A stretch of 41,200 nucleotides of DNA. Source: Lachnospiraceae bacterium. GTDB taxonomy: Bacteria; Bacillota; Clostridia; Lachnospirales; Lachnospiraceae. Both the position numbers and the translations under genes were made by a program. The notes beneath the pieces are model-generated. The model worked only from the letters and a program-made list of their open reading frames with translations. It was not told where the DNA came from and did not search any database. Below are positions 14,336 to 22,867 of this stretch, piece by piece. Location: contig SVDH01000018.1 in the NCBI GenBank assembly GCA_015057865.1, positions 1 to 41,200 of the forward strand, written 5' to 3'. The first letter of the stretch is position 1; each line of letters starts with the position of its first letter.

Positions 14336-16006
14336 TTAAATGTCAGTTTCGTCTACAACATCAGAAATGGCTTTCCCCGGCGCAACCATCGGCCATACAT
14401 TATCATCGCTGTTGACAACACAGTCCATAACAAACGGCACTTTACTCTCGAGCGCCTTTGCAAACGCTTCCGTAAACTCCTCTCTTGTCGTTACACGAAC
14501 CGCCTCCGCGCCCATTGCCTCTGCCAGCTTCACATAATCTACGGGATCCTTCAGGACCGTATGGGAATACCGTTTCTCATAAAACAGTCCCTGCCACTGA
14601 TGTACCATACCAAGCACGGAATTATTGACGATGATCTCAATAAGCGGCAGCTCCTGTCTTACGGCAGTCGCCAGCTCATTCATATTCATGCGGAAGCAAC
14701 CGTCGCCGGCTATATTAATGACCTGTTTGTCCGGATTTCCGATCTGTGCGCCGATTGATGCGCCAAGACCGAATCCCATGGTTCCAAGACCGCCGGAAGT
14801 TAAAAATGTACGAGGTTTGGAATACTGATAGTATTGTGCTGCCCACATCTGATGCTGTCCGACTTCTGCAAGGATGATTACGTCATCCTTCTTCTGACGA
14901 TAGATTTCCTCGATCATCCATGGGCCGCTCAATCCCTCATAGGAATAGAACAATGGATATTTTTCCTTCAGCTCTGCGACATGCGCAAGCCAGAGCGGAT
15001 GTGAGAGCTGCGGCATCTTTTCGTTGATCTTTTTCAGGATTTCCTTTACATCCCCGATCACAGCGACATCTGTCTGAATGTTTTTATTGATCTCAGCCGG
15101 ATCCACATCAAACTGAAGGACTTTTGCATCCTTTGCAAACTGTGATGCATTTCCAATGACGCGGTCCGAAAATCTGGTGCCTACGGCGATCAGAAGGTCA
15201 CATTCACTGACACCAAGATTTGATGCTTTTGTACCATGCATACCGAGCATGCCTGTGTAGAGCGGATCACTTCCGTCAAACGCGCCCTTTCCCATCAGGG
15301 AATCACACACTGGTGCGTCCAGTTTTGAAACAAAGGTACGCAACTCCTCGGAGGCATTAGCAATGATCGCACCGCCACCGACAAAGACATATGGATGCTT
15401 TGCTTCACAGATCAGCTGTAACGCCTCATTAATGGCTTCGTCTGTGATCTGATCCGTCACCGGTTCCACTTCTTCTGCAGGTGTGAAGGTATACTCCGCC
15501 ATTGCACCGGTTACATCCTTCGGGATATCTACAAGTACCGGTCCCGGACGTCCTGTCTTTGCAATGCGAAATGCTCTGCGCAGGACATCAGCCAGCTGAT
15601 TCACATCCTTTACGATAAAGTTATGCTTTGTGATCGGTGTCGTGATGCCTCGGATATCGATCTCCTGAAAACTGTCTTTTCCTAAAAGCGGTACACCTAC
15701 GTTACAGGTAATGGCTACCATCGGCACCGAATCCATCAGTGCCGTGGCAATCCCTGTGACCAGATTCGTCGCGCCCGGACCTGATGTTGCCAGACAAACG
15801 CCGACTTTACCTGTTGAACGCGCATAACCGTCTGCCGCATGGGATGCGCCCTGCTCGTGAGAAACCAGAACATGGTGGATCTCATCAGCATGCTTATAAA
15901 GCTCATCATAAACATTTAAGATCGCACCGCCCGGATAACCGAATACAGTATCCACACCCTGCTCTTTTAGACATTCAATTACGATTTCTGCTCCCGTTAA
16001 CTGCAT
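14336..16006 (-). CDS. ilvB: Acetolactate synthase, catalytic subunit
   Basis: Makes 2-acetolactate or 2-aceto-2-hydroxybutyrate from pyruvate and 2-ketobutyrate using thiamine diphosphate and FAD. The 556-residue protein begins MQLTGAEIVIECLKEQGVD; E51 in VSHEQGASHAADGYAR is the catalytic glutamate, and GDGCFRMNMNEL...IIVNN is the thiamine-diphosphate signature. ATG 16006 is chosen from family length; it lies 8 bp after the ilvD stop, with only AGAGG at a long 13 nt. The regulatory subunit gene ilvN is not next to it. Biosynthetic type is favoured over the fermentative one by the ilvD and leuB neighbours. Confidence 0.95.
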   Translation of the reverse strand: MQLTGAEIVIECLKEQGVDTVFGYPGGAILNVYDELYKHADEIHHVLVSHEQGASHAADGYARSTGKVGVCLATSGPGATNLVTGIATALMDSVPMVAITCNVGVPLLGKDSFQEIDIRGITTPITKHNFIVKDVNQLADVLRRAFRIAKTGRPGPVLVDIPKDVTGAMAEYTFTPAEEVEPVTDQITDEAINEALQLICEAKHPYVFVGGGAIIANASEELRTFVSKLDAPVCDSLMGKGAFDGSDPLYTGMLGMHGTKASNLGVSECDLLIAVGTRFSDRVIGNASQFAKDAKVLQFDVDPAEINKNIQTDVAVIGDVKEILKKINEKMPQLSHPLWLAHVAELKEKYPLFYSYEGLSGPWMIEEIYRQKKDDVIILAEVGQHQMWAAQYYQYSKPRTFLTSGGLGTMGFGLGASIGAQIGNPDKQVINIAGDGCFRMNMNELATAVRQELPLIEIIVNNSVLGMVHQWQGLFYEKRYSHTVLKDPVDYVKLAEAMGAEAVRVTTREEFTEAFAKALESKVPFVMDCVVNSDDNVWPMVAPGKAISDVVDETDI

Positions 16007-16014
16007 TTTATCTA

Positions 16015-17691
16015 TTAATCCTCTTTTCCCGGAACCTGAAGGATCGCGCCGGTGTTTCCGGAAGTTACCATTGCTGCGTAACGAGCAAGATAACCGGTTG
16101 TTACACGCGGCTCCCTCGGCTGCCATTTTTTCTTTCTTTCTGCAAGTACTTCATCCGGAACGTCTACATTCAAAGTGTTTTCCGGAATGTTGATCTTAAT
16201 GATATCGCCTTCCTCAACCAGAGCGATCGGTCCGCCGACTGCTGCCTCCGGTGAGATATGACCGATTGCCGCGCCTCTGGAAGCACCGGAGAAACGTCCG
16301 TCTGTCAGAAGTGCTACGGTAGAGCCAAGCCCCATACCAACGATCGCGGATGTCGGATTTAACATCTCACGCATACCCGGGCCGCCCTTCGGGCCTTCAT
16401 AACGGATGACAACGACATCACCCGGATTGATCTTGCCGCCCTTGATCGCATCGATCGCATCTTCTTCACAATCAAATACTCTTGCCGGTCCTTCATGTAC
16501 CATCATTTCAGGTGCAACTGCAGAACGTTTTACAACACCTGAATCCGGTGCAATATTACCCTTCAGTACAGCAATACCGCCGGTCTTGCTGTAAGGATCC
16601 TCAACCGGACGGATGACTTCCGGATCTCTGTTGATGCGGCCTTTCATGTTTTCACCGATCGTTTTGCCTGTAACAGTCATGCAATCCGTATGAAGAAGAT
16701 TCAGTTTATTCAGTTCATTCATAACCGCATATACGCCGCCGGCCGCATTCAGATCTTCCATATAGGTCGGACCTGCCGGTGCCAGATGGCAAAGGTTCGG
16801 TGTACGCTCGCTCATTTCATTTGCGATATCCAGATCGATCTTATGGCCTGCTTCCCATGCGATCGCCGGAAGATGCAGCATAGAGTTTGTAGAACATCCG
16901 AGTGCCATATCCATGGTCAGCGCATTCATAAATGCGTCCCAGGTCATGATATCGCGCGGTTTGATATCTTTTTCAAGCATATCCATAACGGCCATACCTG
17001 CATGTTTTGCAAGCTTGATTCTCTCGGAATATACAGCTGGGATCGTACCGTTGCCCGGAAGACCCATGCCAAGAGACTCTGTCAGACAGTTCATGGAGTT
17101 TGCGGTATACATACCGGAGCAGGATCCGCATGTCGGGCAGGTATTCTCCTCAAATTCAAGAACGCCTGCTTCATCCAGTGTTCCTGCAGAGTAAGAGCCA
17201 ACTGCCTCAAACATGGAAGAAAGGCTGGTTTTATGACGATTGACACGACCTGCAAGCATCGGGCCGCCACTGACAAATACGGTCGGAATGTTCAGTCTTG
17301 CTGCAGCCATCAGCATACCCGGAACTGTCTTGTCGCAGTTCGGGATCATGACAAGACCGTCAAACTGATGTGCCATCGCCATAGCCTCGATCGAATCAGC
17401 GATCAGATCTCTGGTAACCAGAGAGTATTTCATACCGATATGCCCCATTGCAATACCATCGCATACTGCGATTGCCGGGAACTCAACCGGCATTCCGCCT
17501 GCTTCTGCAACTCCAAGCTTTGCAGCCTGTGTCAGTTTGTCCAGATTCATATGTCCCGGAACGATCTCATTGTATCCGTTTACGATACCGATCATCGGTT
17601 TCTGCATTTCTTCAGCGGTAAAGCCAAGCGCATTAAACAGTGATCTGTGCGGTGCCTGCTGCATTCCCTTGTTTACGTTATCACTTCTCAT
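16015..17691 (-). CDS. ilvD: Dihydroxy-acid dehydratase
   Basis: Dehydrates 2,3-dihydroxy-isovalerate and -methylvalerate to the keto acids of valine and isoleucine; an iron-sulfur enzyme. The 558 residues include VPGHMNL (the E. coli-like variant, lacking the PCN cysteine of some homologues), C119 in [10 protein letters not shown] and the cysteine cluster [18 protein letters not shown] (C185, C188, C191). ATG 17691 is chosen for AGGAGGGG just upstream; the frame is open a little further to 17730 without a better site. Lies between leuB and ilvB in one operon. Confidence 0.97.
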   Translation of the reverse strand: MRSDNVNKGMQQAPHRSLFNALGFTAEEMQKPMIGIVNGYNEIVPGHMNLDKLTQAAKLGVAEAGGMPVEFPAIAVCDGIAMGHIGMKYSLVTRDLIADSIEAMAMAHQFDGLVMIPNCDKTVPGMLMAAARLNIPTVFVSGGPMLAGRVNRHKTSLSSMFEAVGSYSAGTLDEAGVLEFEENTCPTCGSCSGMYTANSMNCLTESLGMGLPGNGTIPAVYSERIKLAKHAGMAVMDMLEKDIKPRDIMTWDAFMNALTMDMALGCSTNSMLHLPAIAWEAGHKIDLDIANEMSERTPNLCHLAPAGPTYMEDLNAAGGVYAVMNELNKLNLLHTDCMTVTGKTIGENMKGRINRDPEVIRPVEDPYSKTGGIAVLKGNIAPDSGVVKRSAVAPEMMVHEGPARVFDCEEDAIDAIKGGKINPGDVVVIRYEGPKGGPGMREMLNPTSAIVGMGLGSTVALLTDGRFSGASRGAAIGHISPEAAVGGPIALVEEGDIIKINIPENTLNVDVPDEVLAERKKKWQPREPRVTTGYLARYAAMVTSGNTGAILQVPGKED

Positions 17692-17736
17692 AATTCCCCT
17701 CCTATAACTAAAAAATGATATTCTCAACAATTTCTG

Positions 17737-18837
17737 TTAAATTCTTTCACAAATCAGGTCTCCTGCTTCTTTTGTGCCGACCTGCTTTACCTTTGCCGCA
17801 TCTGAGCCGTTGCGCGGCATAATGTCGATGGTTCTGTATCCATCCTCCAGAAACTTCTGAACAGCTTTTTCCACTGCCAGTGCTTCTTTATCCAGATCGA
17901 AGGAAAACCGCAGCATCAATGCTGCAGAAAGGATCGTCGCGATTGGATTGGCGATGCCTTTTCCTGCGATATCCGGCGCTGATCCGCCACTTGGTTCATA
18001 AAGACCAAACTTCGTATCATTCATACTTGCGGAAGCCAGCATACCAAGAGACCCTGTTACCATGCTTGCCTCATCCGACAGAATATCTCCAAACATATTC
18101 TCTGTCAGGATCACATCAAACTGTCCCGGATTGCGTACCAGCTGCATCGCGCAGTTATCAACCAGCATATGCTCATAAGAAACATCCGGATAGTCCGCTG
18201 CCACCTCTTCCACCATACCTCTCCAGAGGCGGGAAGAATCCAGCACGTTTGCCTTATCCACGCTTGTCACTTTTTTACGACGCTTTCTGGCGATCTCAAA
18301 TGCCTTGATTGCAATGCGGCGGATCTCTGTCTCACTGTAGGTCAGCGTATCCGTCGCCATCAGGATACCGTCTACTTCTTCCGTGGACCTTTCCCCGAAA
18401 TACAGGCCGCCTGTCAGCTCACGCATGATCACCATATCAAAGCCGTCTCCGATCACGGAATCCCGCAAAGGACACGCTTCCCGCAACTCATTATACAGAA
18501 AAGCCGGCCGCATATTTGCGAACAGATTCAATGATTTCCGCAGCTTTAAAAGACCTGCTTCCGGTCTTTTGTCAGCCGGCAGCTGATACCATGGCGATGT
18601 CTGTGTATTACCGCCGATCGATCCCATCAGGACAGCATCGGAAGCTAATGCCTGCGTGATCGCGTGGTCTGTCAGTGGCTCTCCTGTTGCATCGATGGAG
18701 CATCCGCCCATCAGAATGTCTTCGTACTCAAACTTATGTCCGTATTTATCAGCAACCGTATCCAGAACCTTTTTGGCTTCTGCCACAACCTCCGGTCCGA
18801 TTCCGTCGCCTGATATCACGCCAATATGAAAGCTCAA
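17737..18837 (-). CDS. leuB: 3-isopropylmalate dehydrogenase
   Basis: Oxidatively decarboxylates 3-isopropylmalate in leucine synthesis with NAD. The 366-residue length is standard, with GDGIGPEV at the N-terminus, [13 protein letters not shown] for substrate contact, and DNCAMQLV and [14 protein letters not shown] farther on. The start is a TTG, chosen because AGGAGG lies exactly 8 nt upstream and the conserved [14 protein letters not shown] follows at once; no ATG is placed better. First gene of leuB-ilvD-ilvB; leuA, leuC and leuD are not in the window. The hairpin at 18868-18912 directly precedes its ribosome binding site. Confidence 0.96.
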   Translation of the reverse strand: MSFHIGVISGDGIGPEVVAEAKKVLDTVADKYGHKFEYEDILMGGCSIDATGEPLTDHAITQALASDAVLMGSIGGNTQTSPWYQLPADKRPEAGLLKLRKSLNLFANMRPAFLYNELREACPLRDSVIGDGFDMVIMRELTGGLYFGERSTEEVDGILMATDTLTYSETEIRRIAIKAFEIARKRRKKVTSVDKANVLDSSRLWRGMVEEVAADYPDVSYEHMLVDNCAMQLVRNPGQFDVILTENMFGDILSDEASMVTGSLGMLASASMNDTKFGLYEPSGGSAPDIAGKGIANPIATILSAALMLRFSFDLDKEALAVEKAVQKFLEDGYRTIDIMPRNGSDAAKVKQVGTKEAGDLICERI

Positions 18838-18865
18838 TATGATATCCTCCTGTGTTTTCTTGAAT

Positions 18866-18928
18866 TTAAAAAATCAGGACACAGGCAACCACGAGGTCTT
18901 CCATGTCCTGATGCAAATCCCTTTTCAT
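18866..18928 (-). other. Possible 20-codon leader ORF before leuB
   Basis: An ATG overlapping the yajC stop (TAATG) opens a 20-codon frame ending in TAA just after the hairpin. The product would be MKRDLHQDMEDLVVACVLIF, seven of whose 20 residues are Leu, Val or Ile, clustered in the last nine. The ORF overlies the terminator stem. No strong ribosome binding site is seen, so expression would need coupling to yajC. It may be chance. Confidence 0.25.
18868..18912 (-). terminator. Terminator or attenuator between yajC and leuB
   Basis: On the minus strand ATCAGGACA pairs with TGTCCTGAT (9 bp, arms 18904-18912 and 18873-18881) around a 22-nt loop that can form an inner ACC/GGT stem, and TTTTTT follows. 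It ends about 15 nt before the leuB AGGAGG, with no room for a further promoter. Confidence 0.75.
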
Positions 18929-19311
18929 TATTTTTTAAAGAAACCCTTTTTTGCGGAATCTTCAGCCGGTGCTTCCTCTTCCTGAGTGGAAGCAACAGCA
19001 TCTTCTGCATGTTCAACCTGCGCGATTGCCGCAAGCTGCATCGGGATACGGCAGTTTTTGTTATTACCAAACTCAACGATTACAGTATCTCCGGAAATAT
19101 CGATCAGTGTGCCGTAGAAACCACTTGTCGTTAAAACAGTATCTCCAACTGACATCGACTTCATCATATCCTGTTTTTTCTGCTGCTCTCTTCTCTGTGG
19201 TCTGATCATGAATACAAACATAAATACCACAAGGATCACAATCCAGATGATAATTCCCGAAGAGCCGGCTGTACCACCGCCGGAACCAAATAAACCACCG
19301 CTTAATAACAT
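18928..19311 (-). CDS. yajC: Preprotein translocase subunit YajC
   Basis: A small membrane protein that associates with SecDF and the Sec translocon. The 127-residue protein has a glycine-rich N-terminus, one membrane helix at about residues 19-36 (IIIWIVILVVFMFVFMI), then the family signature RPQRREQQKKQDMMKSMSVGDTVLTTSG. A charged, alanine/glutamate-rich tail ends the chain. ATG 19311 is chosen for the AGGAGG 7 nt upstream; an in-frame start at 19347 has none. It follows tgt, the usual tgt-yajC order, but has its own promoter. secD and secF are not here; leucine and valine genes follow instead. Confidence 0.95.
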   Translation of the reverse strand: MLLSGGLFGSGGGTAGSSGIIIWIVILVVFMFVFMIRPQRREQQKKQDMMKSMSVGDTVLTTSGFYGTLIDISGDTVIVEFGNNKNCRIPMQLAAIAQVEHAEDAVASTQEEEAPAEDSAKKGFFKK

Positions 19312-19368
19312 ATTATTCCTCCTGAATATAATAAAATACTTTGCCACATATAATGTGCATCGCTAATC

Positions 19369-19397
19369 ATTCTACACAAAATCCATGAATTCTTCAA
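19369..19397 (-). promoter_or_regulatory. yajC promoter
   Basis: TTGAAG (19392-19397), 17-bp spacer, TAGAAT (19369-19374) on the minus strand, giving a leader of about 50 nt. It is the last clear promoter before leuB-ilvD-ilvB. A TTGACA also occurs upstream (about 19424-19429) but without a good -10. Confidence 0.5.
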
Positions 19398-19439
19398 GCA
19401 CTTTATCAACAAATCAAGGATTTCATGTCAAACCATAAG

Positions 19440-19449
19440 TTGTATACAA
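19440..19449. promoter_or_regulatory. Palindrome TTGTATACAA between tgt and yajC
   Basis: A perfect 10-bp palindrome lies about 14 bp past the tgt stop codon and upstream of the yajC promoter. The form resembles operators of some GntR-family regulators, but it may be chance in AT-rich DNA. Confidence 0.2.
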
Positions 19450-19463
19450 TGCACACAACATTT

Positions 19464-20594
19464 TTACTGATCCGGGTTCATCGCCGCAAGCTTCTCTTTC
19501 TTGAACGAAGCATACTCTCCACGTTCGATCGCATCTCTGATCTCCTCCATCAGATGATTGTAAAAATGAAGATTATGCATCACACAAAGACGCATGCCAA
19601 GCATCTCTTTCGCCTTGAGCAGATGTCTGATATAGGCACGGCTGTATGTCTGACAGACCGGGCAGTCACAGGCCTCGTCGATCGGTTTCAGATCCTTTTC
19701 GTATTTCTGATTGAACAGGTTCCGTTTGCCTTCTGATGTATAGACATGCCCATGCCGTCCGTTCCGGCTCGGATATACACAATCAAAAAAGTCTACGCCG
19801 CGATCCACAGCCTCGAGGATGTTTTCCGGTGTTCCGACGCCCATCAGATAAGTCGGTTTGTCTTCCGGCAGGTGCGGCACCGTTACATCCAGGATGTGAT
19901 ACATTTCCTCATGGCTCTCACCGACTGCCAGTCCGCCGATCGCGTACCCGTCGGGATCAAACTCCTGCAGCTCTTTGGCATGGCGGATTCTGATGTCATC
20001 GAAGATCGCGCCCTGATTGATCGCGAACAGAAGCTGATTCGGGTTTACTGTCCCCTCCATCCGGTTCAGGCGATCCATTTCTTTCCTGCATCGCGCCATC
20101 CAGCGTGTGGTCCGGTCAACAGACTGTTCAACATAGCTTCTTTCCGCAAGCGCAGGCGGGCATTCATCAAACGCCATTGCGATCGTGGACCCGAGATTTG
20201 ACTGGATCCGCATACTCTCTTCCGGTCCCATAAAGATCTTCCGGCCGTCCACATGGGAATGAAACCAGACGCCTTCTTCTTTAATCTTTCTCAAATCCGC
20301 CAGTGAGAATACCTGGAACCCGCCGGAATCCGTAAGGATCGGTCCGTCCCAGCGCATAAACTTATGTAAACCGCCAAGTTCCCGTACCAGCTCATCTCCC
20401 GGTCTTACATGCAGATGGTAGGTATTTCCCAATACCACCTGTGTGCGGATCTTCTTCAGATCTTCTGTATCAACGCCGCCTTTGATCGCGCCTGCCGTTG
20501 CTACGTTCATAAAAACCGGGGTCTGGATCGTACCGTGAACCGTCGTCAGTTCTGCCCGTTTTGCTCTGCCGTCTTTTTTAATGATTCGATACAT
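19464..20594 (-). CDS. tgt: tRNA-guanine (queuine) transglycosylase
   Basis: Exchanges guanine 34 of GUN-anticodon tRNAs for a queuine precursor. The 376-residue length is standard. D89 in LTDSGGFQVFSL is the conserved acid, GGLAVGE forms the substrate pocket, and VDFFDCVYPSRNGRHG carries the nucleophile region. The zinc site CDCPVC...HNLHFY is near the C-terminus. The ATG has GAAGGCGGAG upstream, a modest site. It has its own promoter at 20647-20675; queA is not adjacent, an SDR gene lies upstream instead. Confidence 0.97.
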   Translation of the reverse strand: MYRIIKKDGRAKRAELTTVHGTIQTPVFMNVATAGAIKGGVDTEDLKKIRTQVVLGNTYHLHVRPGDELVRELGGLHKFMRWDGPILTDSGGFQVFSLADLRKIKEEGVWFHSHVDGRKIFMGPEESMRIQSNLGSTIAMAFDECPPALAERSYVEQSVDRTTRWMARCRKEMDRLNRMEGTVNPNQLLFAINQGAIFDDIRIRHAKELQEFDPDGYAIGGLAVGESHEEMYHILDVTVPHLPEDKPTYLMGVGTPENILEAVDRGVDFFDCVYPSRNGRHGHVYTSEGKRNLFNQKYEKDLKPIDEACDCPVCQTYSRAYIRHLLKAKEMLGMRLCVMHNLHFYNHLMEEIRDAIERGEYASFKKEKLAAMNPDQ

Positions 20595-20646
20595 ATATGC
20601 TCCGCCTTCTGTTTAGACTGTTAATCTTGTATTTATAGCGTTTCTT

Positions 20647-20675
20647 ATTTTACTCATTTAACATATGACTTGCAA
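20647..20675 (-). promoter_or_regulatory. tgt promoter
   Basis: TTGCAA (20670-20675), 17-bp spacer, TAAAAT (20647-20652) on the minus strand, leaving a leader of about 45 nt before the tgt start. Confidence 0.55.
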
Positions 20676-20732
20676 GAGGGTTTCTTTCGATGCAGCGTTG
20701 ATTTATATTCGAATTTGTTTAACAACATGAAA

Positions 20733-20762
20733 CAGGCGGAAGCTCCCAAAAACTTCCGCCTG
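20733..20762 (-). terminator. Terminator after the SDR gene
   Basis: CAGGCGGAAG and CTTCCGCCTG form a perfect 10-bp GC-rich stem with a 10-nt loop, followed on the minus strand by the only moderately T-rich TTTCATGTTGTT. It separates the SDR gene from tgt. Confidence 0.65.
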
Positions 20763-20790
20763 CAGAAATGACTTCATGTATGCTGTTACT

Positions 20791-21576
20791 CTATACGCAT
20801 GTATATCCGCCGTCTACGGCGATCGCCTGACCGGTCACGTAGGAAGATTCTTCTGCACCCAGGAATACGGCAACAGAATTCAGTTCTCCGGGATTGCCAT
20901 ATCTCTTCATAGGTACTGACTGATTTGCGAAAGCCTGGAAGAATTCTGAATCAAGGGTTTCCTGCGTGAGTTCTGTATAGAAATATCCGGGGCAGATTGC
21001 GTTACAGGTAATGCCCTGTGTCGCAAGCTCTGCAGCAGCACCTCTTGTAAAGTTTACAACTGCGCCCTTGGTTGCATGATATGCAATGGTCGGAATCGCT
21101 GTATTTCCGACAAGTCCGTAAATGGAAGCGATGTTGATCACGCGTCCATATGTCTGCTTTCCGGCATCCATTGATCTCTTCATAAGATTTGTAAATACTT
21201 TTGTACTTTCAAAGATGGAGGTAAGATCCAGGTTAAGTGTAAACTCCCAATCCTCTTTCTTATAGTCCATAAGCGGTGTTCCGGTGCCTTTTTCACCACC
21301 CGCGCAGTTCAGGATTACCTCGCAATGACCGAATTTCTCTTCGATCGCAGCAGCTGTTTCTTCCAGAGATTCGGTACTGGTAACATCACATTTAAGAGGA
21401 AGAATCTCAACGCCGTATTTTTCTGTCCATTCTGCCGCACTTGCCTCAAGACGCTCGATACGTCTCGCCATAAGAACAAGATTTGCTCCACATGAAGCAT
21501 AAGCTTCTGCCATCTGCTTTCCGAGACCGGAAGAAGCACCTGAGATCGCAACAACCTTTCCTGAATAGTCAAACAT
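20791..21576 (-). CDS. SDR family NAD(P)-dependent oxidoreductase
   Basis: A 261-residue classical short-chain dehydrogenase. The cofactor motif SGASSGLG is at residues 12-19, NCAGG at 90-94, and the catalytic residues are S151, Y166 and K170 (YHATK). GxGTPL and the PGYFYTEL region line the substrate site. Overall it resembles gluconate 5-dehydrogenase or 3-oxoacyl-ACP reductase-like enzymes; the substrate cannot be told from sequence alone. ATG 21576 is chosen for AGGAGG 7 nt upstream. Its own strong promoter, elaborate inverted repeats and terminator make it a single-gene unit under specific control, unlike the housekeeping genes around it. Confidence 0.9.
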   Translation of the reverse strand: MFDYSGKVVAISGASSGLGKQMAEAYASCGANLVLMARRIERLEASAAEWTEKYGVEILPLKCDVTSTESLEETAAAIEEKFGHCEVILNCAGGEKGTGTPLMDYKKEDWEFTLNLDLTSIFESTKVFTNLMKRSMDAGKQTYGRVINIASIYGLVGNTAIPTIAYHATKGAVVNFTRGAAAELATQGITCNAICPGYFYTELTQETLDSEFFQAFANQSVPMKRYGNPGELNSVAVFLGAEESSYVTGQAIAVDGGYTCV

Positions 21577-21638
21577 TTTAATTCCTCCTTTTGATTTATC
21601 ATTATTCCAAGCCAACAGTTAGCTCTTACTAATGAGGA

Positions 21639-21667
21639 ATTATAGAAAATTTCAGTTGTATTGTAAA
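21639..21667 (-). promoter_or_regulatory. SDR gene promoter
   Basis: TTTACA (21662-21667), 17-bp spacer, consensus TATAAT (21639-21644) on the minus strand. This is one of the best promoters in the window and is overlapped by one arm of a long inverted repeat. Confidence 0.7.
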
Positions 21668-21717
21668 CAAAACAAAAGTTGTACCAGACAAAACTTTTAG
21701 TTGTGTCCAATACAACT
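21654..21717. repeat. Inverted repeat and TTGT/ACAA motifs upstream of the SDR gene
   Basis: AGTTGTATTG (21654-21663) and CAATACAACT (21708-21717) are perfect inverted copies whose centres lie 54 bp apart, about five helical turns. Between them TTGTACCAGACAA (21679-21691) is a further TTGT-N5-ACAA palindrome. One arm covers the promoter spacer and touches the -35. Confidence 0.6.
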
Positions 21718-21736
21718 TTCAATATGGTATATGCTA

Positions 21737-22831
21737 CTATTTTTTTAAGTTTTTCAAACGGCTTCCGAGATTTTCCATCATCAGATCCAGAATGGTAACT
21801 GCTGCCATGCACTCTACGACAACTACTGCGCGCGGCACGATAATCGGATCATGTCGGCCGGCAATCGATATCGTGGTCGCTTTACCGTCCCTTGTTACCG
21901 TCTTCTGTTCTCTGCCGATCGAAGGCGTCGGTTTGATCGCGGCCCGGAAAACGATCGGAGATCCATCACTGATACCGCCAAGGATTCCTCCTGCATGATT
22001 CGTTTCCTTTTTGATTTGACCGGATTCCCCGTCCGGGATGAACGCATCATTATTGGAAGACCCGTTTGCGCCGGCCACTGCAAAGCCATCGCCTACTTCA
22101 AAGCCCTTGACTGCACCGATGGAAAAGATTGCCTGCGCAAGCTTTGCGTCAAGCTTATCAAAGACCGGTGCGCCGACCCCTGCAGGTACGCCTGTGATCA
22201 CACATTCGATGATACCGCCGGCAGAATCCTTTTCTTCCCGGCATTGATCCAGATACAAAGCCGCCTCTTTTGCCGCCTCAGCGTCAGGCATGCAAAACGG
22301 ATTTGACAGAATCTCGTTTCGGTCAAAACGGTCCGAATTGATCCTGACCGGGCCAATCTGCGTCGCATAGGTCAGTAATGTAATGCCGCATTCTGCCAGG
22401 ACTTTCGCGGCTACTGCTCCGCCAGCCACACGCCCGATCGTCTCACGTCCGGAAGAACGGCCGCCGCCCCGATGATCCCTGATCCCGAACTTCTGATCAA
22501 ATGTATAATCCGCATGCCCCGGTCTGTAAAGATCCCGGAGCGCCTCATAGTCCTTTGAGTGCTCATTGGTATTTGATACCATCATGGAGATCGGCGTTCC
22601 CGTCGTCTTTCCTTCAAACACCCCGGAAAGAATCTGAACACAGTCCGCCTCTTTTCTTGGTGTAGTGTATACCGAAGTTCCGGGTTTTCTCCTGTCAAGA
22701 TAAGTCTGAATGTCAGTCTCTTTCAGTGACAGACCGGCCGGGCAGCCATCTACGACTACTCCTAAGCCCGCGCCATGCGACTCACCCCATGTTGTAATTC
22801 TAAAATTGGTTCCGAATGTAGATCCAGCCAT
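21737..22831 (-). CDS. aroC: Chorismate synthase
   Basis: Converts 5-enolpyruvylshikimate-3-phosphate to chorismate using reduced FMN, the last shikimate step. The 364-residue protein shows TWGESHGAGLG near the N-terminus, the GRETIGRVAGGAVA segment and GRHDPIIVPRAV in the C-terminal part. ATG 22831 is chosen for AGGAGG 4 nt upstream, slightly close; an in-frame ATG at 22849 has only a weak AGG. It is the last gene of the rnj-trmR-trhP-aroC run; no other aro genes are in the window and no clear terminator follows. Confidence 0.97.
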   Translation of the reverse strand: MAGSTFGTNFRITTWGESHGAGLGVVVDGCPAGLSLKETDIQTYLDRRKPGTSVYTTPRKEADCVQILSGVFEGKTTGTPISMMVSNTNEHSKDYEALRDLYRPGHADYTFDQKFGIRDHRGGGRSSGRETIGRVAGGAVAAKVLAECGITLLTYATQIGPVRINSDRFDRNEILSNPFCMPDAEAAKEAALYLDQCREEKDSAGGIIECVITGVPAGVGAPVFDKLDAKLAQAIFSIGAVKGFEVGDGFAVAGANGSSNNDAFIPDGESGQIKKETNHAGGILGGISDGSPIVFRAAIKPTPSIGREQKTVTRDGKATTISIAGRHDPIIVPRAVVVVECMAAVTILDLMMENLGSRLKNLKK

Positions 22832-22867
22832 AGTACCTCCTGATCTCATCCTGCTGTTACGATCCTG

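Noticed and set aside
16690-17643. A 317-codon plus-strand frame with many Cys and His
   Set aside because: It lies wholly antisense to ilvD, whose conserved cysteine motifs and length are intact. No ribosome binding site or promoter supports it.
18838-18927. T-box or leucine riboswitch before leuB
   Set aside because: Only about 90 bp are available and no T-box motif or specifier loop is seen; a terminator-like hairpin with a small ORF is all that can be supported.
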